Program-made: the position numbers and the translations under genes
Assembly (NCBI RefSeq): GCF_017357425.1
Contig: NZ_CP014571.1
Coordinates: 744,001 to 808,000 of the forward strand
Direction of reading: 5' to 3'
DNA: 64,000 nt
Source: Arthrobacter sp. D5-1
GTDB taxonomy: Bacteria > Actinomycetota > Actinomycetes > Actinomycetales > Micrococcaceae
The notes under the pieces: model-generated
The model's input: only the letters and a program-made list of their open reading frames with translations
Database searches by the model: none
Told to the model about the DNA's origin: nothing
Part shown: in pieces, positions 8,595 through 17,099 of the stretch
How positions within the stretch are numbered: the first letter of the stretch is position 1
How the letters are laid out: each line of letters starts with the position of its first letter

Positions 8595-9946
8595 ACTTTT
8601 TCCTTTGCGGGTTCGTTGTCCAGGTCGCTGAGGCGAAGGCCCTTGGTTTCCTTGGCAAACATCACCGAGACCATGGAGATCAGGCCCATGGCGGCCAGGT
8701 AAATGCCGATCGCATAGCCGGTGCCGAAAGCGCTGTAGAGAGCCAAGGCAATGATCGGTGACAACGAACCGGCGATCAGCGATGCCAGGTTGTAGGCCAC
8801 TGAGGTGCCGCTGTACCGGACGTCCGTTGGGAAGAGTTCGGAGAAGAAAGCGCCGATGACCGAGCTGTACGCCGCGAAGATCAGCAGGCCACCCACGGCG
8901 GCCGCGATGATTCCCCAGGTCTGTCCGGTATTGAGCAGGGCGAAGAACGCGAAGGCCCACACCATGGTGGCAATCGAGGCCCCGATCAGGATGGGTTTGC
9001 GGCCCACCTTGTCCGCGTAAAGCGCCAGGATGGGAATAGCGACGACGGCGACGCCCTGCCCGATCATGACGGCGGTGAGGCCTGTCTGCCTCTGCAGTCC
9101 CATGATCTGGGTGACGTAGGTGATGATGAACAGCGAATAGATGTAGAAGCCCGCGTTCTCGCCCATCCGGCTGCCGGTGGCGATGAGGATTTCGCGCCAG
9201 TTACGGCGGAACAGGATAGTCAGGGGCATCTTGCGTTCCTTGTTGCCCTCGGCTTCGCGCTTCCGCTGTGCTTCCTTGAACAGCGGGGTTTCCTGCACGT
9301 AGAGCCGCAGGACCAGGCCAATAACCACCAGGAGTGCGGACAGGCCGAAGGCTATCCGCCAGCCCCAGGCCAGGAACTCGCTCTCCGGCATGGTGGCAGC
9401 GAGGATGGCCAGGACGCCGGCGGCCATCAGGTTGCCCAGGGGCGGTCCCATATTGGGCCAGGAAGCCCAAAATGCGCGTCGTGCGCTCTCATTGCTGTGC
9501 TCGGAGACGAGGAGGACAGCTCCGCCCCACTCACCACCCAAGGCAAACCCCTGGATCAAGCGGAGAAGCAGGAGCAACAGCGGCGCTGTGAGGCCGATCG
9601 CTGCATACGACGGGATGAAGGCGATGAGGGTGGTGGCGACACCCATGAGCATCAGGCTGGCCACCAACGTGGCGCGCCGGCCGTGCTTATCGCCCAGATG
9701 CCCCAGGACTATGGCCCCGATGGGGCGTGCCAGGAAGCCCGCGGCGAACGTTCCGAGTGCCAGCATGGTGCCGACCATGGGATCGTCGGTGGGGAAGTAG
9801 AGCTTGTTGAATACCAGCGCTGCTGCCGTGCCGTAGAGAAAGAAGTCGTACCATTCCACGGCTGTGCCGGCCAGGCTCGAAGCAGCTACAACAGGCAGGC
9901 TGGAGTGCTTCTGTTGCTTGGGTTCAGCTTTCTTCATATCGGTCAT
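8591..9946 (-). CDS. MFS transporter, metabolite:H+ symporter (MHS) family
   Basis: Proton-linked uptake carrier of 451 residues with 12 predicted membrane helices. Family marks are AGTAVEWYDFFLYGTAAA at the start of helix 1, the loop-2 motif GHLGDKHGRRAT near residue 80, LRLIQGFALGGEWGGAVLL in helix 4 and FFSELFPTDVRYSG near residue 355. The MHS family imports shikimate, dicarboxylates, betaines and aromatic acids. I start at ATG 9946, preceded by AAAGGATCC; the frame runs on to 10183 only through the promoter region. First gene of the catabolic operon, so probably the importer of its substrate. Confidence 0.85.
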   Translation of the reverse strand: MTDMKKAEPKQQKHSSLPVVAASSLAGTAVEWYDFFLYGTAAALVFNKLYFPTDDPMVGTMLALGTFAAGFLARPIGAIVLGHLGDKHGRRATLVASLMLMGVATTLIAFIPSYAAIGLTAPLLLLLLRLIQGFALGGEWGGAVLLVSEHSNESARRAFWASWPNMGPPLGNLMAAGVLAILAATMPESEFLAWGWRIAFGLSALLVVIGLVLRLYVQETPLFKEAQRKREAEGNKERKMPLTILFRRNWREILIATGSRMGENAGFYIYSLFIITYVTQIMGLQRQTGLTAVMIGQGVAVVAIPILALYADKVGRKPILIGASIATMVWAFAFFALLNTGQTWGIIAAAVGGLLIFAAYSSVIGAFFSELFPTDVRYSGTSVAYNLASLIAGSLSPIIALALYSAFGTGYAIGIYLAAMGLISMVSVMFAKETKGLRLSDLDNEPAKEKV

Positions 9947-10065
9947 GTGGGGATCCTTTGCGATTGGCAGCCGCGTAGCTTCCGGTGGGCCGGGCCGCGA
10001 ACTCCCAGGAAAATTGGGGTATTTCCGATGCGTGAGCGGAGTCACTAAGATCACTGTAGACGTGT

Positions 10066-10139
10066 TGTATACAGCCTGTCTATATTTAAAGCAGAAGTTT
10101 TTTGGATGTCCCCCAAGCTGCTGAATGCAACTCGTATAC
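10066..10139. promoter_or_regulatory. Paired GTATAC sites between the catabolic operon and gntR
   Basis: The perfect palindrome TGTATACA (10066-10073) and a second GTATAC core (10134-10139, context TCGTATACTG) lie in the divergent intergenic region, centres 67 bp apart. GTAnAC-type palindromes are usual operators of FadR-subfamily GntR proteins, so these are candidate binding sites for the adjacent regulator. Confidence 0.5.
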
Positions 10140-10163
10140 TGGGCTACGCGAGAAAGGCTCTGC

Positions 10164-10805
10164 ATGATCCAGATGACCCCCACTGCACAGTCGCAGCCAG
10201 AAGTGGCCTACCAGTGGATGAAAAGCTACATCGCAGCCCTGCCGCGTGAGGAAGAAACCTTCCTGAACGAGGGAGTCCTGGCCAAGACCACGGGTACTTC
10301 ACGAACGCCCGTGCGTGAGGCACTGTTGCGCCTTGAAGCTGAAGGATTCGTCAAGCGGATCCCGCACAAGGGCGCCTACGTGCCACCCATCTCTGATCCC
10401 GACGTCCGGGCCATCCTGCAGGCCAGGTCCGTCGTGGAGAAATGGGCCGTCTCGGCGGTGGAAACCATGCTTGATGCCCAGATCGATGCCTTCCAGCGCG
10501 TGATTGACCAGCAGCAGGAAGCCCGGGACGATCCCGCCAGGTTCATCGAACTGGATACCGAGTTCCACACCCTCATGGTGCGTGCGGGCGGCAACCCCGT
10601 CCTGGCTGATTTCTACGCGTCACTCCGGCAAAAACAACTCAGGATCGGCGTTAAAGCCGTCAGCCAGGCCACGGATCGGGCCGGGGACGTCCTCCGGGAA
10701 CACCAGTTGATCGTTGACGCACTCCGCAGCCGAAGCCTCGACAAAGCGCACAAAGCCATCGACGCGCACCTGGACTCCACACGCCTGGCAGTGATCGGGT
10801 ACTAG
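10164..10805 (+). CDS. GntR-family transcriptional regulator (FadR subfamily, FCD domain)
   Basis: Regulator of 213 residues with a winged helix (LAKTTGTSRTPVREALLRLEAEGFV around residues 35-60) and an all-helical C-terminal FCD ligand-binding domain with candidate metal ligands D and H (ELDTEFHTLMVRAGGN) and the later EHQLIVDAL histidine. FCD domains usually sense the carboxylate the pathway degrades. Start at ATG 10164 because AGAAAGG (10151-10157) is 6 nt upstream; an in-frame ATG at 10125 lacks a good site. It is divergent from the MHS transporter operon and probably controls it. Confidence 0.85.
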   Translation: MIQMTPTAQSQPEVAYQWMKSYIAALPREEETFLNEGVLAKTTGTSRTPVREALLRLEAEGFVKRIPHKGAYVPPISDPDVRAILQARSVVEKWAVSAVETMLDAQIDAFQRVIDQQQEARDDPARFIELDTEFHTLMVRAGGNPVLADFYASLRQKQLRIGVKAVSQATDRAGDVLREHQLIVDALRSRSLDKAHKAIDAHLDSTRLAVIGY

Positions 10806-11095
10806 TCCTCGCTGTGCAGCTCCCGTTGCCGTGCGCTGAGCAGCTCAAACTCAGGCCGGGCAGCCACGAACCGTTCAACGGCGTCGAGCACCTGCTGCAG
10901 GTGGGCGTGATCCGGGGCCACCAACGCGGCTCCAATCAGCGCACGCCGATGCTGGTCCTGGAGCCCGGTCTCGGCAGCTGACACGTCGAAGCGGCGTTTG
11001 AGCTCGGCCACGAGGGGCCGGACCATGGAGCGCTTCTCTTTGAGACTATGGACATCGCCCAAAAGGACGTCGAACTCAATCCATCCGATCCACAT
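10802..11095 (-). CDS. DUF503 family protein (YlxP-like)
   Basis: Small protein of 97 residues with the DUF503 pattern: WIGWIEFDVLLGDVHSLKEKRS at the start, a central RRFDVSAAETG stretch and a helix ending AARPEFELL. Related YlxP proteins are encoded near infB/rbfA in Gram-positives; function unknown. The gene is convergent with gntR and their stop codons overlap (CTAG). Clear SD is not evident. Confidence 0.8.
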   Translation of the reverse strand: MWIGWIEFDVLLGDVHSLKEKRSMVRPLVAELKRRFDVSAAETGLQDQHRRALIGAALVAPDHAHLQQVLDAVERFVAARPEFELLSARQRELHSED

Positions 11096-11136
11096 GGTCC
11101 ATTATCACCGCAGGTCAGGTGACGTGTGCCATGTGG

Positions 11137-11180
11137 ACTTGATCAAATCTTGAGCCAACGCAGCAAGGCGCCTTGAGTTC
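11137..11180 (+). promoter_or_regulatory. Tandem TTGA-type repeats before the exopolysaccharide operon
   Basis: ACTTGATCAA (11137-11146) is followed directly by ATCTTGAGCCAA (11147-11158), then CCTTGAGT at 11171-11178. TTGAGT (11173-11178) with TATGAG (11195-11200), 16 bp apart, is a plausible promoter. The same arrangement occurs at 17000 ahead of the GGDEF gene: over the 22-bp core only three positions differ. Confidence 0.5.
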
Positions 11181-11255
11181 CGTTCGGCAGTGTCTATGAG
11201 GTTGGCCCAACCGGCCGACGGACTCATTCGCTGCTAGTTACTCAGGACTGACATC

Positions 11256-13301
11256 GTGCCCCAAACCCCTTCCCGGCTACGCCCGCGCACCCACGCCCCC
11301 TCTCATCCGGTCCGGATCCTGCTCGCCACCGCCAGCTTTGCACTTGCCACCGTCAGTGTGTTGGGAATCGGCGCTGCACCTGCCGCCGCCTCACCGGCAG
11401 ATGCCTCTCCGGGCCAGGGAACGGCTGTCCGGGCATCCTCCAGTGTTTCAGCGCTCGCGGGCCAGACTGAGCAGATGGTAGTGGTGCCCGTGACGGCAGG
11501 GTTGGAACCCACCCGGGTGAAGGGGACCATCGCGGTGTCGGGGAAACCTGAGGGTACGGTCCGGGCAACGGTCAACGGCCGGGTCATCCTCGAAACGAAC
11601 GCTGCAGCCACGGTTCCCCTGGACGAAGCGGTCAGCAATGCCGACGTTATTGGCCAGCAGCTTACGGTGGGGCTGCAGCTCATACCGGTAACCCACACCA
11701 TGTGCGTGGTCTCCAACGCCACGGCAACCCTGAACAACATGACGGTCGACTTCAGCGGGACCGCCAAAGCACCCACCACGGTGGGCGAGTTCTTCCCGGC
11801 GTCCGTGCCCGCCGTCGTGCTTCCCGTCCCCGCGGATCCCGGCGCGGATGTTTCCGCCGCCATCATGACCGCCTCGGCCGCCATGGCCCAACGCTATCCG
11901 GACGCCGCCGTCGCAGTGCTTCCGGAAGCCGAGCTGGTGGCGCGCGCTGCCACTCTCCCGGCCGGCAGCCGGATCCTCAGCGTCACCGCAGACCCGGGAG
12001 AAACCGCCACCAAGCTGGCCACGGCAGCGGACCTCCCGCAGCTCATCCTCAGCGGCCACGACGAACAACTCCGCACCGCCGCCCGGGCGCTTGCCAGCGA
12101 CAAAACCGCGCTGGCCGTGACCTCCTCCGTGACCGGCCTGACCTCGGCGCTGCCTGCCGCGCCGGGCCTGGTCCAGAGCCTCAAGGACCTGGGCAGCACA
12201 ACCCTGAAACTCTCCGGCTACGGCACCCCGGAATCCTTTGTGGGCGTCTCCCAGTCGCAGTTCGGAGGCCCGGTTTCGTCGGTGAAAGTCCAGCTCAAGG
12301 GCACGCACACGGCTGTCCCGGACAACGCACAGGCGCAGCTCTCGGTCTTCTGGAATGACTACCTGCTCAGTTCCAAGAACCTCGACGGCGGTGACACCTT
12401 CACGGTGGATGCTGAGGTTCCAGCGGGCCAGCTACAGGCGAAGAATGGCCTCCGGATCCGTCTGGCCGCCCTCCCGGCAGGCGGCGATTGCACCGGGCCC
12501 GCAGGTGTCATGCCCATGGAAGTCACCCTGGATACCTCTGGCAGCACCCTCACGGCGGTCCGTGGCGGATCCACGAAAGCCGGCTTCGAACGATTCCCCC
12601 AGGCTTTCGGACAGAGCGTTCAGGTAGCGTTCGGCGATGGCAACGCCCAAGCCAACACCGTCAATGCAGCGACGCTTCTGGCTTCCCTGCAGCGTGACAG
12701 TGCCTCCCTGCTGGATACCCGCGTGGTGGGCCTAGACGCCTTGGCTGGCTCCAGCGAGTCCGGGCTGGTGGTGGGTGCCACCGCCGACGTCGCAAATAAG
12801 CTGTCCGCACCGCTGCGGTTGGCGGAGTTCCGCACCATCTCGCCTGACGAGGTCGAATACGGCGTAGGCGCCTCGGCTCCGTACGGCGTATTGGAGGCTT
12901 TTGAGCAAGGCGGCCGGAATCTGCTGCTCCTGGGTGCTTGGGCACCTGAAAATGACGCTGCCGCCGCGTCCACGCTCCAGTCTTCATTGGCCTCCCATGT
13001 TGGTGCAGTTGAAGGCGGCTGGGCATCGCTGTCCCGGAACCTCCTGGTGACCCAGCCGTCGGGAACTCCCGTGCTGCTGGAGAGCAATGTGCTGGTTCCG
13101 CAGAAGGCTGTAACCGATGACTACCGTCCCTATGCCTGGTGGATCGGCGGGGCAGTGGTGGTCCTGGGCCTGGCGTTCGCCGCCCGGACAGTGCTCCTGC
13201 GGCGTCGTGCCCGGGCAGCACGGGCATATGTGGATGCTGAGCAAATGGCGGGACAACCGGCAGATGCCACAGGACCTGCGAAACCGGGTCATGACAACTA
13301 G
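11256..13301 (+). CDS. BcsB-like secreted/membrane-anchored polysaccharide synthase partner
   Basis: Protein of 681 residues with a signal peptide (residues 1-45, hydrophobic core then AAPAAASPA), a large extracytoplasmic part and one C-terminal membrane helix (about 628-648) with a basic tail. The outer part resembles BcsB, the accessory subunit of cellulose synthase: a jelly-roll strand pattern with FWNDYLLSSKNLDGG (about 367) and NGLRIRLAALPAGGDC (about 395). In BcsB this domain guides the nascent glycan. Start GTG 11256. Its end overlaps the next start by 11 nt. No c-di-GMP site is visible here; that function appears to sit in the MshEN-GT2 protein two genes on. Confidence 0.75.
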   Translation: MPQTPSRLRPRTHAPSHPVRILLATASFALATVSVLGIGAAPAAASPADASPGQGTAVRASSSVSALAGQTEQMVVVPVTAGLEPTRVKGTIAVSGKPEGTVRATVNGRVILETNAAATVPLDEAVSNADVIGQQLTVGLQLIPVTHTMCVVSNATATLNNMTVDFSGTAKAPTTVGEFFPASVPAVVLPVPADPGADVSAAIMTASAAMAQRYPDAAVAVLPEAELVARAATLPAGSRILSVTADPGETATKLATAADLPQLILSGHDEQLRTAARALASDKTALAVTSSVTGLTSALPAAPGLVQSLKDLGSTTLKLSGYGTPESFVGVSQSQFGGPVSSVKVQLKGTHTAVPDNAQAQLSVFWNDYLLSSKNLDGGDTFTVDAEVPAGQLQAKNGLRIRLAALPAGGDCTGPAGVMPMEVTLDTSGSTLTAVRGGSTKAGFERFPQAFGQSVQVAFGDGNAQANTVNAATLLASLQRDSASLLDTRVVGLDALAGSSESGLVVGATADVANKLSAPLRLAEFRTISPDEVEYGVGASAPYGVLEAFEQGGRNLLLLGAWAPENDAAAASTLQSSLASHVGAVEGGWASLSRNLLVTQPSGTPVLLESNVLVPQKAVTDDYRPYAWWIGGAVVVLGLAFAARTVLLRRRARAARAYVDAEQMAGQPADATGPAKPGHDN

Positions 13302-15015
13302 CGCCGCCGCTCGTCCGCGGGCCGCCCACCGGCGTCCGGCGGCGCGGTCGCTGACACCGGGGCCTCTGACACTGCTGCGTTCGGTGACCGGGCTGGTCAC
13401 GTGGGCCTGGGCGCGCCTCGGTGCGCCCGTGGCAGGGCGCAAGGTTCCCGGCACCAGGGTGGTAGCCGTGGTTTCACTGCTGGTGGGCTACCTCGCGTGC
13501 CTGTACACGATCGGCCAGGGCACCAACCTGGACTATTCGGATGCCCAAAGCCACCTGACCATCGCCCGGCGAATCTTCGACAGCAAGGCGCCCGGCTTTG
13601 AACAATTGGGCACCGTGTGGCTGCCCATGCCGCACCTGCTGCTGGCGCCGTTCGTGCTGAATATGTGGCTGTTCAGCACGGGCTGGGCTGCCGGAATCCT
13701 GGGGATACTGGCGTTGTCCGCCACCACCACCGGCCTGTACTTGATCGCAGCCCGACTCGGATTGGGCAGGGCCGGACGTCTCGCCACGACCCTGGTGGCC
13801 CTGGCCAACCCGGCGGTTTTGTACGTCTACACCACGGCGTTGACGGAACCGGTGCTCATCATGTGCATCGTGGGCGGCATGGCTGGCTTGGCGCATTGGG
13901 CCACCAGCCGCCGTCGAATGAGTGCCGGAGAGCTGGCCGTCTTCGCCGGTATTCCGTCCGCCGCCGCAGTGCTTTCCCGTTACGAAGGCTGGGCGCTGGT
14001 GATGACCGGAACCCTGTTGGTGTTGATCGTCGCCAAGCGCCGCACCGGTGCGTGGCGGGAGGCATTCATCATGGCCGGTGGCTACGTGATGATTCCGGCC
14101 GCGGCGGTCCTCTGGTGGATTTCCTACAACTGGGCCATTTACGGCAACCCGCTGGAGTTTATGTTCGGGCAGTACTCCGCCTACGCGCAGCAGAAGAACA
14201 TCACCGACGGCGGCCTGTTGCCCACCAAGGGCAACCTGGGACTCACGCTGACTACTTTCCATTGGTCCCTGCTGGAGACAGTCGGCGTGGTGGTCCTCGC
14301 GCTGGCGGCATGTGGCGCCGTCGTGCTGGTCTTCAGGCGGGGCTTTGCCAACAGCACCCTGCTGGTGGCGGTGACCGGCAGTGCGTATGCTTTTGCGGTG
14401 CTGAGCCTCTTCCTGGGGCAGACGGCCATCAACAACGACCATTCGCTGCCGTCAACGTGGTGGAACAACCGCTTCGCGCTGACGGCGCTGCCCCTGGTGG
14501 CCATCCTGGCAGCTGTGGTGGTGGAGGAGTTCACCCGCCCTGTCCGCATCAAGCCCGTGCTGATCGGCGCGTTGCTTGCTGGACTCGTGGTGCAGAACCT
14601 CTGGTGGGGGGAGGATCCCACTGGTCGTCTCGCGGTCCTGGCGGAGGGGCGGATGTCAGCGGAATCCACCACTAACTCCACGGCCGCGGCGCGCTGGCTC
14701 AACGAGCACTACCAGTCCGGTGGAATCCTCATGGACGAGAGCGCCCGGGGCAATGCCGTGCTTCCTGTCATGGGCATTCCCCTTAAAGAGATCTACAACC
14801 GCGCCTCCGGAGACTACTTTGCTCCGGCGCTGAAGGACCCTGCCAAGTACGCGCAGTGGGTATTCGTCAACGTTGAAGCCGGAAAGGGAGCACGGGACTC
14901 GGGACCCACGGACCTTGTGTACCAGGCGATCGTGGCGAACCCGTCGTTCACTGTCCGCTACTCCGTGGCATTCTCGACTCCAACCCACCGGATCTATGAA
15001 AGGTCCTCCCACTGA
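13291..15015 (+). CDS. GT-C type membrane glycosyltransferase / mannosyltransferase-like
   Basis: Integral membrane protein of 574 residues, about 10-12 helices, with a short soluble C-terminal part. The first outside loop reads DYSDAQSHLTIARRIFDS, the acidic DxD-like position typical of GT-C lipid-phosphosugar transferases (ArnT/PMT group). I use ATG 13291 inside the end of the BcsB-like gene; the open frame extends to 13117 but overlaps that gene heavily and lacks a family N-terminus. The stop overlaps the GT2 start by 1 nt (TGATG). It probably decorates the polymer or builds the lipid-linked acceptor; donor sugar unknown. Confidence 0.7.
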   Translation: MTTSAAARPRAAHRRPAARSLTPGPLTLLRSVTGLVTWAWARLGAPVAGRKVPGTRVVAVVSLLVGYLACLYTIGQGTNLDYSDAQSHLTIARRIFDSKAPGFEQLGTVWLPMPHLLLAPFVLNMWLFSTGWAAGILGILALSATTTGLYLIAARLGLGRAGRLATTLVALANPAVLYVYTTALTEPVLIMCIVGGMAGLAHWATSRRRMSAGELAVFAGIPSAAAVLSRYEGWALVMTGTLLVLIVAKRRTGAWREAFIMAGGYVMIPAAAVLWWISYNWAIYGNPLEFMFGQYSAYAQQKNITDGGLLPTKGNLGLTLTTFHWSLLETVGVVVLALAACGAVVLVFRRGFANSTLLVAVTGSAYAFAVLSLFLGQTAINNDHSLPSTWWNNRFALTALPLVAILAAVVVEEFTRPVRIKPVLIGALLAGLVVQNLWWGEDPTGRLAVLAEGRMSAESTTNSTAAARWLNEHYQSGGILMDESARGNAVLPVMGIPLKEIYNRASGDYFAPALKDPAKYAQWVFVNVEAGKGARDSGPTDLVYQAIVANPSFTVRYSVAFSTPTHRIYERSSH

Positions 15016-16973
15016 TGACTTCCCTTTCACGTTTGGCGGACTCCACGCTCAACCGGCAGTCGATTGGCCAGACGCTGCTTGCGGCGGGGCTCATCACCCC
15101 GGAACAGCTGCAGCGTGCGCTGGATCGAGCGGCGAGCGAAGGTGGGCTGCTGGGCAGGCACCTGATCCTGGAGGCCGGGCTGGACCGCCGTCGGATTTAT
15201 GAAGTCCTGGCACAGCATTGGGACGCGCCGCTGGTGGACCTGGTGGCTGAACCGGTGGACGACCAGCTGATGGAGGTGCTGGGGTACAGCGATGTGGGCG
15301 AGCCGCAGTGGCTGCCATGGAAGATGGACGGTGACGTATTGACGGTGGCCACTGCGGTGGCTCCGTCAACGGCCATCGCAGAGGAAGCGGCGCGTCTTTT
15401 CGGCGCCGCATCTGTTGAATTTCGCACCACCACCGACTGGGACATCAACCAGTCCATCCAGCGTTCCTTCCGGCGCCACCTCCTCTACGAATCCGCCGAG
15501 CGCCTTGCCGAAGAGCGGCCCGGCGAATCCGCACGTACCGCCCTGACCCCATGGCAGCGCTACCTCCCGGTGGTCCTGCTCACGGGACTAATCACTGCGT
15601 TCGTGCTCTCTCCGCTGACGGCTTTGATCGTCCTTCTGGCAGCAGCAAACGTCGTATTCCTGGTGAGCATCGGCTTCAAGACGCTCGCCAGTCTCCGCAG
15701 CCCCTTCGACCGGATGCGTGACGCCGCAGTGGCCAAAGCCAGGGATAAGGAGAGGGCCACGCGTGGACTGCCTCCCTTGGCGGAGGAACGGGTCCCCGAT
15801 GGCGACTTGCCTGTCTACACGATCCTGGTTCCGGTATTCCGGGAAGCGAACATCATCGACAAATTGTTGGCCAACCTGGGCCAACTGGACTACCCACGTT
15901 CCAAGCTGGATGTCCTGGTCCTCCTGGAAGAAGACGACGCCGAGACCATCGCCGCGGCGAAGGCTTCGCGGCCGCCGGAATACGTCCGAATCCTCATCGT
16001 GCCCAAGGGTGATCCGCAGACCAAGCCAAGGGCCTGCAACTACGGGCTGACGTTCGCCCGCGGTGAGTACGTGGTCATCTACGATGCCGAGGACCGCCCC
16101 GAGCCCGGCCAGCTGCGTGCTTCCATCGCCGCGTTCAAGCAGGACGCCTTTGAACGGGAACACCTCAACCCGGACCGCAAACCGTTGATCTGCGTCCAGG
16201 CTGCGCTCAACTACTTCAACGCGGACCAGAACGTCCTCACCCGGATGTTCACCATCGAATACACGCACTGGTTTGACTCGATGCTCCCTGGCCTGGACAA
16301 CTCAGGGATCCCGCTGCCGCTGGGTGGGACCTCCAACCACTTTGTGACCTCGCTGCTGAAGGAAGTCGGTGCGTGGGACCCATGGAACGTCACGGAGGAT
16401 GCCGATCTGGGACTCCGGGCGGCCGTGGACGGATACCGCGTGGGCGTCATCAACTCCACTACGTGGGAAGAAGCGTGCTCGCAGGTGCCGGCGTGGATCA
16501 AGCAACGCACCCGCTGGATCAAGGGATACATGGTCACCTCGGCCGTCAATACCCGGAACACGGTGCGTTACATCAAGAGCACAGGTGTTGCCGGCGCCGT
16601 CGGGTTCCTCGGCCTGATCCTGGGAACCCCACTGGCGTTCCTTGCCTACCCGCTCGTGGTGGGCTTCACCGTGGTCACGTACATCGGCTACGACATTGTT
16701 GGCCTGGTCCTGCCCGAATGGTTGCTGGTGGGCGGAGTGGTGTCCATGCTGTTCGGCAACGCCATGATGATCATCGTCTCCGGTCTCGCTACCCTTCGCC
16801 GGCACGGATGGAGGATCGCGATCTTCGCCCTGCTCAACCCGTTCTATTGGGTGCTGCACTCAGTAGCGGCCTGGCGGGCGGCCTGGCAGATGCTTACCAG
16901 CCCGCATAAGTGGGAGAAGACGCCGCACGGGCTGGAGGCCGAATACCACGACGACGGACACTGGGTTGGTTGA
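15015..16973 (+). CDS. Processive family-2 glycosyltransferase with N-terminal MshEN c-di-GMP-binding domain
   Basis: Protein of 652 residues. Residues 13-75 form an MshEN (GspE N-terminal) module with two tandem motifs: RQSIGQTLLAAG..TPEQL and GLLGRHLILEAG..RRRI; in other proteins this pair binds c-di-GMP. Then come two membrane helices (about 184-220), a cytosolic cellulose-synthase-type GT2 domain with all catalytic marks (EEDD at 305-308, DAED at 357-360, TED at 460-462, QRTRW at 497-501) and about four C-terminal helices. So it should polymerise and export a glycan under c-di-GMP control. NfrB of E. coli also joins GT2 and MshEN, but with MshEN at the other end. The polymer is unknown. 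Confidence 0.85.
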   Translation: MTSLSRLADSTLNRQSIGQTLLAAGLITPEQLQRALDRAASEGGLLGRHLILEAGLDRRRIYEVLAQHWDAPLVDLVAEPVDDQLMEVLGYSDVGEPQWLPWKMDGDVLTVATAVAPSTAIAEEAARLFGAASVEFRTTTDWDINQSIQRSFRRHLLYESAERLAEERPGESARTALTPWQRYLPVVLLTGLITAFVLSPLTALIVLLAAANVVFLVSIGFKTLASLRSPFDRMRDAAVAKARDKERATRGLPPLAEERVPDGDLPVYTILVPVFREANIIDKLLANLGQLDYPRSKLDVLVLLEEDDAETIAAAKASRPPEYVRILIVPKGDPQTKPRACNYGLTFARGEYVVIYDAEDRPEPGQLRASIAAFKQDAFEREHLNPDRKPLICVQAALNYFNADQNVLTRMFTIEYTHWFDSMLPGLDNSGIPLPLGGTSNHFVTSLLKEVGAWDPWNVTEDADLGLRAAVDGYRVGVINSTTWEEACSQVPAWIKQRTRWIKGYMVTSAVNTRNTVRYIKSTGVAGAVGFLGLILGTPLAFLAYPLVVGFTVVTYIGYDIVGLVLPEWLLVGGVVSMLFGNAMMIIVSGLATLRRHGWRIAIFALLNPFYWVLHSVAAWRAAWQMLTSPHKWEKTPHGLEAEYHDDGHWVG

Positions 16974-16999
16974 AGCGCGGCCGGTTGGATCCGCCCCTG

Positions 17000-17041
17000 A
17001 TCTTGAGCAAATCCTGAGCAAATGCCGCAGTGGGATTGAGT
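17000..17041 (+). promoter_or_regulatory. Tandem TTGAGCAA repeats before the GGDEF operon
   Basis: ATCTTGAGCAA (17000-17010) is followed immediately by ATCCTGAGCAA (17011-17021), and ATTGAGTAA lies at 17035-17043. Arrangement and spacing match the repeats upstream of the BcsB-like gene (11137-11180). Candidate binding site of a shared regulator of polymer synthesis and c-di-GMP genes. Confidence 0.5.
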
Positions 17042-17099
17042 AAGCCTCGCCACACTGAACTCAAAGCCGCAGGATGACCAGCTGAGGGGGTTGGACACG

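Noticed and set aside
13117..13290. N-terminal extension of the GT-C gene
   Set aside because: It would overlap the BcsB-like gene by 185 nt and adds Trp/Cys-rich sequence unlike the family.
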